The notes beneath the pieces were generated by a model, which did no database searches, was not told the DNA's origin, and was given only the letters and a program-made list of their open reading frames with translations. A stretch of 64,000 nt of DNA from Impatiens glandulifera (lineage: Eukaryota > Streptophyta > Magnoliopsida > Ericales > Balsaminaceae), in assembly GCF_907164915.1 (NCBI RefSeq), contig NC_061869.1:47055771-47119770 (forward strand). The letters are read 5' to 3'. Position numbers and translations under genes: made by a program. Within the stretch, counting starts at the first letter, position 1. Each line of letters begins with the position of its first letter. Positions 10,451 to 22,406 of this stretch are shown here, piece by piece.

Positions 10451-11640
10451 TACCATATTCGACGGGACGGTAAGTTATGGTTTAAGCATGAAAATTTGAT
10501 TTACCCTATTTTCAAAATAATATTATTATGTTTAATAATTTTAAAATAGTATTTTATATTTTTATATTCAAAATAACTTAAAAAAAGGAATTAAAACCTA
10601 ATTAAGGATTAATTATTGTGATAATTAAACCATAATTAAGTAAACTTTCCAAAATTCCAAAAATAATTTGAGGATAAAATATTTGTATATATTTTACCCA
10701 AATTAGAGTAAGGAAGGGTTAAAAAATATTGTATTATGATTTATTCATGATTTAAGTTTAATTCGTGACTTAAACAAATTAAATAAAATACCCCAAAATT
10801 CTCAAAAATTTCCAAAAAAAAAATGGTCATAACTGTTATTATGATTTTAGAAATATTTTTTGTGAAATTTTTGGTAAAAAATGGATTTAAAAGGAATCAA
10901 AAATCGATTTTTAATAACTTTTAAATTAAAATATAATTACATAATCCTATGTAACTAAAATTATGTTTAATCTCTGCAGCAAAATTCTGGAGAATCAGAT
11001 GAGCGCCCATATCTCATTCAATAACCTAGACGTTCCTACATAGTAGGATGTAGTGGAGCCACGCGCGCAAGTCCACACTAAATCAACTAACGGGACAGAC
11101 TAACCCCGTTAGTCAACTAGGCTGACCGCTGACGGAACCAGATGGAACTCGGTGTCCCATTACATGAAACGATACCATTTTATTCATCTTCTTCGCAGGG
11201 ATGCAGGGGTCACCGGATTCGCGATCATCGTCAGCGTCCAATCTTCTAAAAGCTCTAGCTTCGGCTACATGTTCCTATCGTCAGCCCCTACGTTTCCCCC
11301 TTATCCTCTAGCCCTATCCCGTTGTAGATTAAGGCTGTTAGTTACCAGATAAGATTTTAGAAATAAGCTCACCGGAGTATAATTTCGTCTCAAATTAACC
11401 CTCCTTAGTCGACCTTCACCTACTATATATACCCCTACCCTCCTAATACCAATCTATTAAACAATTTTCACAAATTACACATCAATTCAACCCGATTGAA
11501 GATTTGCATATTCCGACGAAGAATAGTTTTTTTTCACAAAACCTTCTCTAGTGATCCAAGCTTTGATCCGGGCTTCTGGATCGCTTCCAACATTGCCCAA
11601 GAATATTTTCCAGTTGTTGGTATGATTCCAGAAGTCTTGA
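10450..11640 (+). mobile_element. Ty3/gypsy-type LTR fragment, + orientation
   Basis: 10480-10760 is the reverse-complement homologue of 34067-34440 and 40340-40690 (same order of aaaatttga-ttaccctatttt, ccctaattaag-like and aaaataatttgagg-like words). 10985-11110, with gagcgcccatat, gacgttcc and ccccgttagt, matches the reverse complement of 36290-36480. A TATA-like ctatatatacccc lies at 11423. One LTR family is therefore present here in plus and at 32-41 kb in minus orientation. Exact ends could not be set. Confidence 0.5.
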
Positions 11641-11819
11641 ATTTTGATTTGTAATTGAAAATTTTGAATTTCTTCAAATTTTATTGTTTGATCTATTTGA
11701 TCGTGTTCTTGTTCTTGATTGTATGATTTCTTTGTTAAGAATCATTATGTACATCATGTGTGAGCTTTTATTGAAAGAAAACCGATCAAATCATCTTGAA
11801 TCAAGATTTTGCAAAAATT

Positions 11820-12310
11820 AGTTTGAAAATTGGTTTTCTTGAGATGTTGTGTTCTTGATTTAAAACTGGATTTGTTGATCTAGATAGTTGCTATACATGT
11901 TTGTATACATGTTTTAATGATTTCCAAACAACTGTAATCAAGTTTTAATCATGTTTGATCAAACTAAAATTTTGATAAAAAGCTTGAAAATTTGGATTTT
12001 TAAAATTCTGTGTTTTTGCTTTTAATCTGATTTTGTTGATTCAATTAGTTGTAATACATATTTTTATACATGTTTGGATGATTGGTAAGTAACTGTAATC
12101 ATGTTTTGATCATATTTGATCAAACTAAAATTTTGGAAAAAAGTTTAAAAAACTGAATTTTTGAAATTTCGTGTTCTTGCTTCTAAGTTGGATTTCTTGA
12201 TTCAATTAGTAGCTATACATTTTGTTAACATGTAGGGATGAATCCCAAGTGATTGTTTCACCCTTTTGATCATGTTTGATCAAATTTGGTTTTTGAAAAA
12301 AGGTGGATTT
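11820..12310 (+). repeat. Three tandem ~161-bp repeats
   Basis: Three head-to-tail copies each contain a gttcttg-ctt...-ggatt-tgttgatt segment (about 11850, 12012 and 12172), then atacatg-tt, then tgatcatgtttgatcaaa, then a run of A with ttgaaaa. The copies are diverged. They lie downstream of the LTR piece and have no coding capacity. 12310-12620 has no feature that I recognise. Confidence 0.6.
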
Positions 12311-12639
12311 TGATTCAATCTTCAAAAACTATTTTAATGATGTAATGATGTTCTTATTTTTGTATGGATTAACTATATTCATCATTTTAAAGCCAATGAG
12401 ACAAAAATCAGGCCTTGAAATGTCTTAATATAAAAGATCCCAAAATATGACCTAGAATTGGCTATTTGAAATTGATCCTCTTAAAATCTTCAAAATCGTG
12501 ATTTATGTTAGGGATTTTGTTCTTCATGATCATATGAACCTATTGTAGCTTACGAATTGTGATTTCGATATCCCTATCAAAAGTTATAGGCTTCTAAAGT
12601 TTCAAACCAAAATAAGAACACTCGGTCCTAAGATTTTGC

Positions 12640-14100
12640 CTTAGGACCTAGGAAACTGACTTAGGACTGTGTCGCCCGACCGAGGAAACTAACTTAGGAC
12701 CCCGGAGCTCGACCGAGGAAATCTACTTAGGACCGAGGACCGACAAAATTCACTCAGGACCGGTTAAATTCTCCTAGGACTGGTGGAATTTTCCCAAGAC
12801 CATGAGATTAGGACCGGTGGAATTGGCTTAGGACCGGTCAAACTAAACCTAGACGAAATTAACCTAGGACCGACCTTGCCACTTGAACTAAGACCAGTAA
12901 AACTAACTTTGACACTTAACTTAGGACCAGTAAACCTAACACCTAACCTAGGATCGGCATCCCCTAGCCTCATCTTAGCCTAGGACCAAAATACCAAACC
13001 CTAGCCCTAGCATTAGGACCAATGTTTCCAATCTCATAACCTAGCCTCATCTCAGTCTAGGACTGACAAAACCAAACCTTATTCCTAGCCTAGGATCGAC
13101 AATTAATCCTAGACTCATCTTAGTCTAAGACCGACAAAGCCAAACCATAGCCCTAGCCTAGGACCGAAGATTAAGCCTAGCCTCATATTAGCCTAGGATC
13201 AACAAAACCAAGCCCTAGACCTAGCTTATGATCGAACCACCCCAGTCTTAACCGATCCCGACCGAGCCTACATCGACCAAAACGAATCCAGACCCTAGGA
13301 CTCCGGTCTTAAGGCCTGTTTGGTTACACTTTTTAAAACCCAAAGTTATTATCATAATTTTGGGACCCCAAAACCCATTTTCAAATAATTCTGAAATGTC
13401 AGAAAACGACATTTTTCACATTTTCAGGATATCGCCTAAACCAATGTTTTGGATAAGGGCTCGTTTGAAAATTATGTTTAAATTATGACATTCTCCTCTA
13501 GTATTTTCAAGTTTTGTTAAATCTAAACATCAACGCAACAGGTACACACATTCTTTAAATAATTTTGTACAATTATTTAAAGTTTGTCCTCATTTAGGAC
13601 CCCTGGACTACTAATTAAAGATAAGGAATGTTATAATTAGATTTATAGAAGCCAAACTTTGTTTATTTTAGAAGAATTTTGAAAATTATCCTTAGGCGGG
13701 CGTAGAGGACATAGCGCTAAAGCCCTTTCCCGAGCGTTAATAGACAACGAACCACTTTTTTCAGAAACTCTAGTATAAATGCGTTTGTACACGTATCATT
13801 TTATTGATTTTCATAAAATCTCTCGGCGACTCTAATTTTCAAATAAATAATCTTTAAATTGATTATGTTTAATTAATTTAAATCGGGTTCTAGTTAAACT
13901 GTTATTTAGCCTCCTAGATTATTAATGTTTGAACAAATCATTAATTATTTTTACATAATTAATTTCTTACTGCTCCAGATATTTTCAAAATATTTTAAAA
14001 ACTAAATGTTTCATTTTAAAAGATATCTGGAACGCAAACCAAAATTGAAACACATCGAACCTCGAGCTGCCTCGTGGTAGTCCTTCCATATTGTCATGTG
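12640..14100. repeat. Left arm of a large inverted repeat
   Basis: 12640-13310 is a degenerate run of taggaccga words. 13313 reads ggcctgtttggtt, and 13790-13860 contains cgtttgtacacgta...ttttattgatttt...caaataaataatcttt. The same landmarks occur in reverse complement and in the same order at 18430-17290. The two arms thus face each other across 14.1-17.3 kb. No gene is present. Confidence 0.65.
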
Positions 14101-14169
14101 TCTAACAAACATGTGCTAAGCTGTGGAGCGGGACATAGATCGGGGGGTTATAAAAACTTTGGTTTACAG

Positions 14170-14210
14170 CTTTCTTGGGAACTTTGCTGGGGACCACTTG
14201 TTATTTTAAA
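14170..14210 (+). other. Possible Ty3/gypsy primer-binding-site region
   Basis: ggaactttgctggggaccacttg at about 14188 resembles the ggcgactctgctggggacc stretch that follows the 5' LTR in many plant Ty3/gypsy elements. If real, the left arm is an LTR and the satellite arrays lie in the leader of the element. Weak, because the key bases are altered. Confidence 0.3.
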
Positions 14211-14449
14211 ACGAATAAAATAAACAAAACTCTGGCTTTATAAATTGTAATTTATAACATTCCACTCTCACAATAGTCCACCTCATGGGATCCATCACCT
14301 CAACAGATACTTAGGTTTTACCCTATATTTAGGTTTTACCCTAATACTTGCCTCGGATGGGCACATCACCCTAACTTACATGAAGGAGTCCTAGATCAAA
14401 ATTATGTACTCCTACAATTATGTGAAGACCGATAATACCGGTTTGTGAC

Positions 14450-15230
14450 GTGAGATTGTTCGTACACAATCCCATTATTTTAAACCCTGTTATTCAACAG
14501 GTAACCTAAACCCTATATGTTGATGGGTACGTGAGATTGTTTGTACACAATCCCGTTATTTCAAACCCTGTTAGTCAATAGGTAACATAGATCCTATTTG
14601 TTGATAGGTATGTGAGATTGTTAATGCACAATCCTATTATTTTAAACCTTGTTATTCAACAGGTAACCTAAACCCTATTTTTTGATAGGTATGTAAGATT
14701 GTTTGTATACAATCCCATTATTTCAAACCCTGTTAGTCTACAAGTAATCTAAATCCTATCTATTGATGGTTACGTGAGATTGTTTGTACACAATCCCGTT
14801 ATTCCAAACCATGTTAGTCAACAGGTAATCTAAATCCTATTTATTGATAGGTACGTGAGATTGTTTGTACACAATTCCGTTATTTCAAACCCTATTAGTC
14901 AACAGGTAATCTAAATCCTATATGTTGATAAGTACGCGAGTTTGTTTGTACACAATCCCGTTATTTCAAACTCTGTTAGTCAACAGGTAATCTAAATCCT
15001 ATTTGTTGATAGGTACATGAGATGGTTTGTACACAATCCTGTTATTTCAAACCCTGTTAGTCAACAGGTAATCTAAATCCTATATGTTGATAGGTACGTG
15101 AGATTTTTTTTTACACAATCCCATTATTTCAAACCCTGTTAGTCAACAGGTAATCTAAATCCTATTTGTTGATAGGTACGTGAGATTTTTCGTACACAAT
15201 CACATTATTCCAAACCCTATCTCTCGATAG
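14450..15230 (+). repeat. 81-bp tandem array, about 10 copies, hairpin-rich
   Basis: tgagattgtt recurs at 14451, 14532, 14613, 14694, 14775 and 14856 and its variants at 14937, 15018, 15099 and 15181: a strict 81-bp period with one slip of 1 bp. Each unit holds three short inverted repeats: GATTGT...ACAATC, CCTGTT...AACAGG and CCTAT...ATAGG. No stop-free protein-like frame is conserved. 14210-14450 before it carries related, more decayed sequence with taggttttaccct. Confidence 0.9.
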
Positions 15231-15234
15231 GTCG

Positions 15235-17110
15235 AGATGTCATTCGTACACGACTTACTCTATCAAAACCCTATCTCTTGATAGGTTGAGATGCTGTTCA
15301 TACACTACTCATTGTTAGTCAAAACTCTATCTCTTGATTGGTCGAGACTTCATTCATACACGACTCACTCTCTCAAAACTCTATCTCTCGATTGGTTGAG
15401 ACGTTGATCATACACGATTCATTATCTCAAATCCCTATATCTTAATAGGTCAGGATGTCGTTCATACACGACTCCTTCTCTCAAAACCCTATCTATCGAT
15501 GGGTGGGGGCGTCATTCATACACAACTCCTTCTCTCAAAACCATATCTCTCGATAGGTCGAGACGTCGTTCATACACGATTGCTCTCTCAAAACCCTATA
15601 TCTCGATAGGTCGAGACATCGTTCATACATGACTCATTCTCTCAAATCACTATCTCTCGATAGGTAGGGACGTCGTTCATATATGACTCCTTCTCTCAAA
15701 ACCCTATCTCTCAATAGGTCGGGACGTCGTTCATACACAACTTCTTCTCTCAAAACCCTATCTCTCGATAGGTCGAGACGTCGTTCATACACGACTGCTC
15801 TCACAAAACCCTATATCACCATAGGTCGAGACGTCGTTCATACACGACTCATTCTCTCAAATCCCTATCTCTCGATAGGTAGGGACGTCGTTCATATACG
15901 ACTCCTTCTCTCAAAACATTATCTCTTGATAGGTCGAGACGTCGTTCATACACTACTCATTGTTTGTAAAAACCCTATCTCTCGATAGGTCAAGACGTCG
16001 TTCATACATGACTCTCTCTCTCTCAAAACCCTATCTCTCGATAGGTTGAGAGGTCGTTCATACACGACTCCCTCTCTCAAAACCCTATCTCTCGATTGGA
16101 CAAGATGTCATTCATTCACGACTCATTCTCTCAAATCCCTATCTCTCGATAGGTCTGGAAATCGTTCATACACGACTCCTTCTCTTAAAACCCTATCTCT
16201 TGATAAGTCGAGACGTCGTTCATACATTACTCATTGTCTCAAAACCCTATCTCTCGATAGGTTAAGACATCGTTCATACATGACTCCCTCTCTTAAAACC
16301 CTATCTCTCGATAGGTCGAGACGTCGTTCATACACGACTTCTTCTCTCAAAATCCTATCTCTCGATAAGACGAGACGTCGTACATACACGACTCATTCTC
16401 TCAACTCCCTATCTCTCGATAGGTCTAGACATCATTCATACACAACTCCTTCTCTCAAAACTCTATCTCTTGATAGGTTGAGACGTCGTTCATACACTAC
16501 TCATTGTCTCAAAACCCCATCTCTCGATAGGTCGAGACGTCGTTCATACATGACTCCCTCTCTCAAAACCCCATATCTCTATAGGTCAGGACGTCGTTCA
16601 TACACGACTCCCTCTCTCAAAACGCTATCTCTCGATAGGACAAGACGTCGTTCATACACGACTCATTCTTTTAAATCCCTTCTCTCGATAGGTCGGGACG
16701 TCGTTCATACACGAATCCTTCTCTTAAAACCCTATCTCTTGATAGGTCGAGACGTCATTCATACACTACTCCTTATCTCAAAACCCTATCTCTCGATAGG
16801 TGGAGACGTCGTTCATACACGACTCCTTCTCTCAAAACCTTATCTCTTAATAGGTCGAGACGTCGTTTGTACACAACTCCTTCTCACAAAATCCTATCTC
16901 TTGACAGGTCAAGAAGTTATTTGTACACTACTCTGTCACTCAAACCCTATCTATTAATTGTTCGAGACATCGTTTGTAAATGACTTCATAAACAAAACTC
17001 TATCTATCGATAGGTCGAGACGTCGATCGTACATGACTCCGTTAGAAGACAAAACCCTGTCTTCCAAATAGGTATTCTCAAAAACCCTATTTGTCGATAG
17101 GTACTCTCAA
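15235..17110 (+). repeat. 54-bp tandem array, about 34 copies, hairpin-rich
   Basis: The unit is built on ccctatctctcgataggtcg plus agacgtcgttcatacacgactc; landmarks at 15604, 15658, 15712 and 15766 give a period of 54 bp, with occasional 53-bp units. It holds CCTATC...GATAGG and GTCG...CGAC inverted repeats and shares the cctat...atagg hairpin with the 81-bp array, so the two arrays are probably related. Because 54 is a multiple of 3, the array reads through as an 18-residue peptide repeat (303 codons at 16046-16957, 101 codons at 15683-15988); I regard these frames as by-products. Confidence 0.9.
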
Positions 17111-17289
17111 AACCCTATCTATGGATATGTATTCCAAAAATAATTAATTCAAAAATAAGACTATATCAACCAACTTCTGAATTATTTATGAAATCCAGAC
17201 ATTTTATCAAAAAACCCCATATTAACAAAATAAAATAAATAAAAAATGAATAAGTGTATTAATTTTTTGTGTTTTGATTTTACATAGAA

Positions 17290-18430
17290 AAAAATATAGT
17301 GTGGAAGCCCGTAAAATTATTGTCATGAAAAAAGCTTGAGGTTCAAAAAAATTTAACATCAGTTTGCGTGTTAGAAATCCCTTTTTAATAAAATATTATT
17401 TTGAAATATATATATATATGTCCTGACATTTAAAATTATTTATAACAATAATTAATTTTTATCAAACTTAAATAATCTTATAGATTAAAAATAATCAAAT
17501 TAAAATTTGATTAAAGAAATATGTTTTTAAGTTAATTGAAAAAAATTAATTTAAAAGATTATTTATTTAAAGGGTCACCAATTGATTTTTAAAATCAATA
17601 AAATTATACGTTTACAAACGTATTTTTGACAGGAGTTTCTTTTAAGTTCGATGTTTGGTGATAATCGGGAAAATGTTTTTGCTCTATATCCTTCGTATCC
17701 TTTTTAAAATGGTCTCTATTTTATAAAGTTTTGTCTTTTAAAAAATAGTTTTATTACATTTTATTTAACAAATATTTTTTCAGATCCTAGACATGCACAT
17801 ATTTTTGTGTTATTTAAAATTATAAAAATAATATTTAAATGCTAGTACATAAGACTAATGTCGATGCTTAATGAGGAAAGTACCTTAAAACACTAGTTGA
17901 AGGTATTAGGATTTAAAAAAAATCCAAACAAACCCTTATCCAAATACTTTTTTATGAAAATATTCTAAAAATATTATGAAATCATTTTTATTTTTTCAGA
18001 TTTTTAGAAAATGTTTAGGGTTACAAAATTATAAAAAAAAATTGAAATAATAAAGTCTAAACCAAACAGGCCTCTAGGATCGGTTTGTGTGCGATTTCCC
18101 TTGGTCTCGGTCTAAAACCCTCGGTCTTAGGCTAAAACCCTCGGCCATGGGCTGAGGTCCCTTGGTCAAGGTGTGGAAACTCTCGGTCGAGGTGCAGGAA
18201 GCTCTCGGTCGGGTGCGGGAGTTCTCGGTCTTGAGTTAGCCATGGGCTAAGTTTTCTTAGTCTTGGGTGCGAAAGATTCTCGATCTTAGGTTAGTCTTGG
18301 GCTAACTTTCCTTAGTCCTGAGTGCGAAGAACTATCGGTCATGAGTTAGCCTTGGGCTAACTTTCCTCGGTCCTGGGTGCGAGGTGCTCTCGGTCCTAGG
18401 TTAACCTCGGGCTAACCTTCCTCGGTCGTC
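17290..18430. repeat. Right arm of the large inverted repeat
   Basis: Read on the minus strand, this segment repeats the left arm: ctcggtc words at 18090-18430 (complement of gaccgag), aaccaaacaggcct at 18060-18074, acgtttacaaacgta at 17608 and ctcaagcttttttcatgac-like sequence at 17330 against acctcgagctgcctcgtgg near 14060. Similarity is clear but imperfect, so the structure is old. 17110-17290 is AT-rich spacer. Confidence 0.6.
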
Positions 18431-18752
18431 AAGAACATTAAACTGCAGGTTTGATATTTTTGACTAGGACTTTAATCCTTTGATCCAAGGGAATGTGAAA
18501 CTTCTATTGGTCCCAAGGGTTTTTTATAAATCATCCCAATGCATCATTCGTTCGGGATGATGTTCCATTTAACTCAAATAGTTTTGAGGTATAACGGGTT
18601 TCTGGTTTTTATGCTTTAATGAAGCATATGGAGCTTGTCAATAGTTTTCTTATGCTTCATATGATTGAATGAAACCAGAACATGAACATTGGTTGTTCTT
18701 TTTAACTAATTCAAGAATTGTAATTTTTATTTTTATAAAATAATTTAGTTTT

Positions 18753-18756
<4 letters not shown>

Positions 18757-18823
<67 letters not shown>
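18757..18823. repeat. (TA)n microsatellite
   Basis: About 33 uninterrupted TA dinucleotides. A minus-strand frame of Ile-Tyr repeats across it is an artefact. 18430-18757 has no gene. Confidence 0.95.
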
Positions 18824-18827
<4 letters not shown>

Positions 18828-18899
18828 ATCAACCTCCTTAGAAACATGTTGGGAAGCTTTATGGGTTATTGTTCTTGAGCAATAACTCAATAATAGAAA

Positions 18900-20290
18900 C
18901 CTGATAATGAAATTTTTCTAAATCAAAGTTTTGTATTTCCGATTTAGATTAATTGATTAAGTTTTGTGTCAACCGAAAGCTTATATATATGATCTTAGGA
19001 TCGTTTTCCATTCAAAAAAAATAGATAATCGAGTAGTATATTAAACTAGTGAAACTGAAATGTAAAAATATCAATTTAAACCATTAATTTGAATTAGAGT
19101 GTGATTGGAAGCTTACATGGAGTTGGAGAACACTCGTTAACTCTTTCAAAAGTTTCTTAAAATTTTGAATCAGAACCTTACAGTCTTATACGAACTTTTC
19201 AAAATTTCAGAAAAGCTTGAAGATCTTAATTGACAGATTATTGTTAGGGAGTGATTGAGAGCTTGAGAGTGAATCTTTTGCCTTCGATTTTCCCAAAGTA
19301 GGCTATTTATAGCCTCCCGAGGTCGGTTCATCGGACAAGTGGATCAAATTTAGTCAAAAGATCATTAATGGTCTAGACAATGATGTTGATTCAAGGTGTA
19401 GGAGAAATGATCACCGAAGTAGGGTGATTATTTCACCTTTTGAACGGAGTCAATATGTGGAGAAACGACAAAGTTCCATCTTTGAAAAATTAAATAAGGG
19501 AGCTTGTTCTTATATGGTTTGGCGTCGCGAGGAAGAAGACAAATCAGGAGAAACGATGTCGTTTCGGACCAAAAATTGAACGTGGGACGCTCTGTTCGCG
19601 TTCTGTTGGTGATGGGCGATCTACGTGCGTCTAGGTTGTGATTGTTGGAGGCATCCGTCTACTGATCTACTGCTGCATGGAAGTGTCCCGCTTTTCTTGT
19701 AGTGGGCTACACAGTCGAGTAATGGGTGTTGGAGGATAATCCAACGCACATTCGATGGCGGTAAAGTTTGTTGCACTAATATTTTCGGATATTAGTTGCA
19801 GCAGATTCCGACCATTTTCTAGTCTTGTAGCTTGTTTATAATTAATTTTTTTAATCATTGTTTGCTTCATTTTCAATATACAAAATATTTTTAATAAATA
19901 TGACATTTTTTTTGTACATTTTTTTATATTTGTGGGGTTTAATAAATAATTTATTTGAGATAAAATGGATACAACAATTATCCAAAATTATTTATTTTAA
20001 ATCCCTTTAATTTTCTTAAAAGTAATTTAAGATAAGTGAGTATAACATATATCTCAAATTATTTTTTTTTGTTTTTCTTTGCCATTAACTTAATTAATTA
20101 TTATTATAATTAATCTAATTAATTATTACAATAATTAATCCAATTAATTTTTACAATAATTAATCCAATTAATTATTACAATAATTAATCTAATTAATTA
20201 TTTAATCATATTTTCTTCTTAATTTTAAATATTTTGATTTTATTTATTCAAAATAATTTATAAATTGAGTAACTAAAATTTTAGTGTTTA
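18900..20290 (-). mobile_element. Diverged Ty3/gypsy-type LTR fragment, minus orientation
   Basis: The order of landmarks follows the LTR copies at 35.9-36.6 kb: a ctatttatagcc TATA-like segment (19306), gatgtcgtttcg (19553, against gacgtcgtttcg at 36251), and later an AT-rich tail with ttaataaatatgacatt and gagataaaatgga that matches 34.1-34.3 kb. It is a further copy of the same LTR family, too decayed for exact ends. Confidence 0.4.
20090..20207. repeat. AT-rich minisatellite, ~29-bp unit
   Basis: taattaattattacaataattaatc is repeated about four times with small changes. The unit is partly palindromic (aattaatt). Confidence 0.75.
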
Positions 20291-20299
20291 AAGAGTGCT

Positions 20300-21867
20300 T
20301 AAAAAAGGCCTAGTCTCAATGGTACTATCCAATGAGGATTAGCCAAAATTAGCAATCAAACAAGCCCTAAGATTTGGGCATACGGTGGCTTTGCAAAAAC
20401 AAGCTACTCCTCACTTCAACTATCACATGCAATTTCAAGTTTATTTTTTCATTTTCAACCAAGTGAATCCGGACCTCACGGTCTCCACAAGGCATTAAAG
20501 GAGACCTATGATACTAAAATGACAATAAGAGACCAAGCTACAAGTGTACTTAAAACTTAACAAGTCATTCTTTATGAAACAGACTCAGTTCACGTCCAAA
20601 GGTGTAGGAAGCTCAAGTTGCGGCAACACGGGGAAAGCTGGTTCAACCGGCGATAACTTTGGTTATGGTCCACCAAACGAGGCCATATGAAATACCAAAA
20701 TAATCGTGACTCAATAAGGTTCATTTGGGACTTTCTCCATCTCAAGGTGTCAGTTATGCAAGACTTTCTCCATCTCAAGGTGTCAGTTATGCAAGTCTAG
20801 AAAATCACCGGTTTGTGGGATTTGCTTTTTAGAAATTTTATGTGAGGAAATCAATTTTTATATGAAAGAAAAATAACGTTTAAAAGCGAGACTTTATTGA
20901 TAATTTTATAACTTTCATCTAGTGAAATCTGTGAGAGATTATGATATTTAATGAGAAGTTGTCATATGTCTATTTATTTTTTTTTATTTTATTAATCTCA
21001 CGACTAAAGAGTTGACACTTAATTTTACAAAACTAGTCAAATATTTTATACGCATGAACGCCATAAATAGAGATTCATTGAGTTAGGCAATTTGTTACGT
21101 GTGGGAAAGGGCTCACGCGCTATGTTCTACAACGCACTTTAGGTCTCTACTTAGTCAATTTTGGCCTTTTAAAATGTAATTTACGCTTTTTTATGATTCC
21201 CAATTTTATTTATCCTACGACTAAGTGTGATTTTTGTCAACTTTTGACGTGGATCTTGTGTGTTTTCTAAAAAAAATGAAGGAAAAAAAATGTACAAAAG
21301 ATAAAGAAAAACTTAGAACTTAGAAAATAAATTCTCACATAAAATTATGTTAAGAGTTAAAAGAAATTATAACTTTTATTCTAAAATTGTAGATACCCTC
21401 AAACAAAACTCATATTTCATTGTTGAGGTCGCAATTGAGGTCCTTATATCGGTTTTTGTCGTAGACGTCCTATAACCGAGGACCTTACATAACCTTACAC
21501 CAACGTCGCGAACTACATATTAAAGAACAATGGCTGTCCTCTCAAATATCGTTTTCCATAATTTATCATGAGGTTGAAAGAGTAACGAAAGTGAGAGCGG
21601 AATATTTCTCCATTCTTCAAATTCACACACATAAATCATTTATTGGGCTAGGTCTCGACAAGAGAAGACGTCTGCCCGCTTCAATTCAAACCATTGTTAC
21701 CTCAAATTCGCTCACACATATATTACATATTGGGTTAGGTCTCCAAAGAGAGAGAACGACTTTCGCTTCAATACATCATTCTCTCAAATTCTCACCCATA
21801 TATATGCCACCAAATTTTCTCTTTTAACAATGCATTATTAACATCAACTCCCAATTATAATACTCAC

Positions 21868-21926
<59 letters not shown>

Positions 21927-22270
21927 GATATTTGAGATAATTTAACGATTTCTTTTTATAAAATTTATTATTTTTTTAACTATTTAATTTATAAATTAAA
22001 ATATTTTTATTATATTTAAATTTTAAATACAAAATAATATTATAATAATTATTTAATTAAAATTCTAAATATCTAAACTATTTTTTCATTCAACAAATAA
22101 AAAAAACAAATAAAAAAATGATAAAAATCGTAAAATAACTAAAATATGGAAAATGGTTTTAATGATATTTTAAATTAAATTTGGCAATATAAGCTTTAAG
22201 TTTTAATATATATAATTATTTTTTCTCTTTTTCTTTTTCTTGAGCTCTTCTTCGTTTTTGCTAGGCGACA
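20300..22270. other. Intergenic region upstream of the B3 gene
   Basis: No credible gene. A 31-bp direct tandem duplication of gactttctccatctcaaggt... lies at about 20731-20793. 21070-21150 (gtgtgggaaagggctcacgcgctatgt) looks like another scrap of gypsy LTR. A (TA)n run lies at 21872-21921. 22205-22270 is CT-rich and may form the leader of the downstream gene. Confidence 0.5.
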
Positions 22271-22406
22271 CCAAATTTCTTGAGTGAAGATGATTTTGTG
22301 AAAATCTCAAAACCCCATAAAGAGCAACAAAGTGGAAGATTGAGGGAATTAAATCAGCTCAGACTACCTCCGTATTGGAAATCTGAAACCATCGTCCACT
22401 GGAAGA

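Noticed and set aside
15683..16957. Long plus-strand ORFs of Arg/Ser-rich repeats as a real protein
   Set aside because: They are the translation of a 54-bp satellite with a period divisible by three. No promoter, no non-repeat domain, and neighbouring units shift frame.
14450..17110. CRISPR array
   Set aside because: Regular repeats with hairpins, but units are directly contiguous with no unique spacers, and this is a plant nuclear genome.
18650..18847. Minus-strand 65-codon ORF with Ile-Tyr repeats
   Set aside because: It is the reading of a (TA)n microsatellite.
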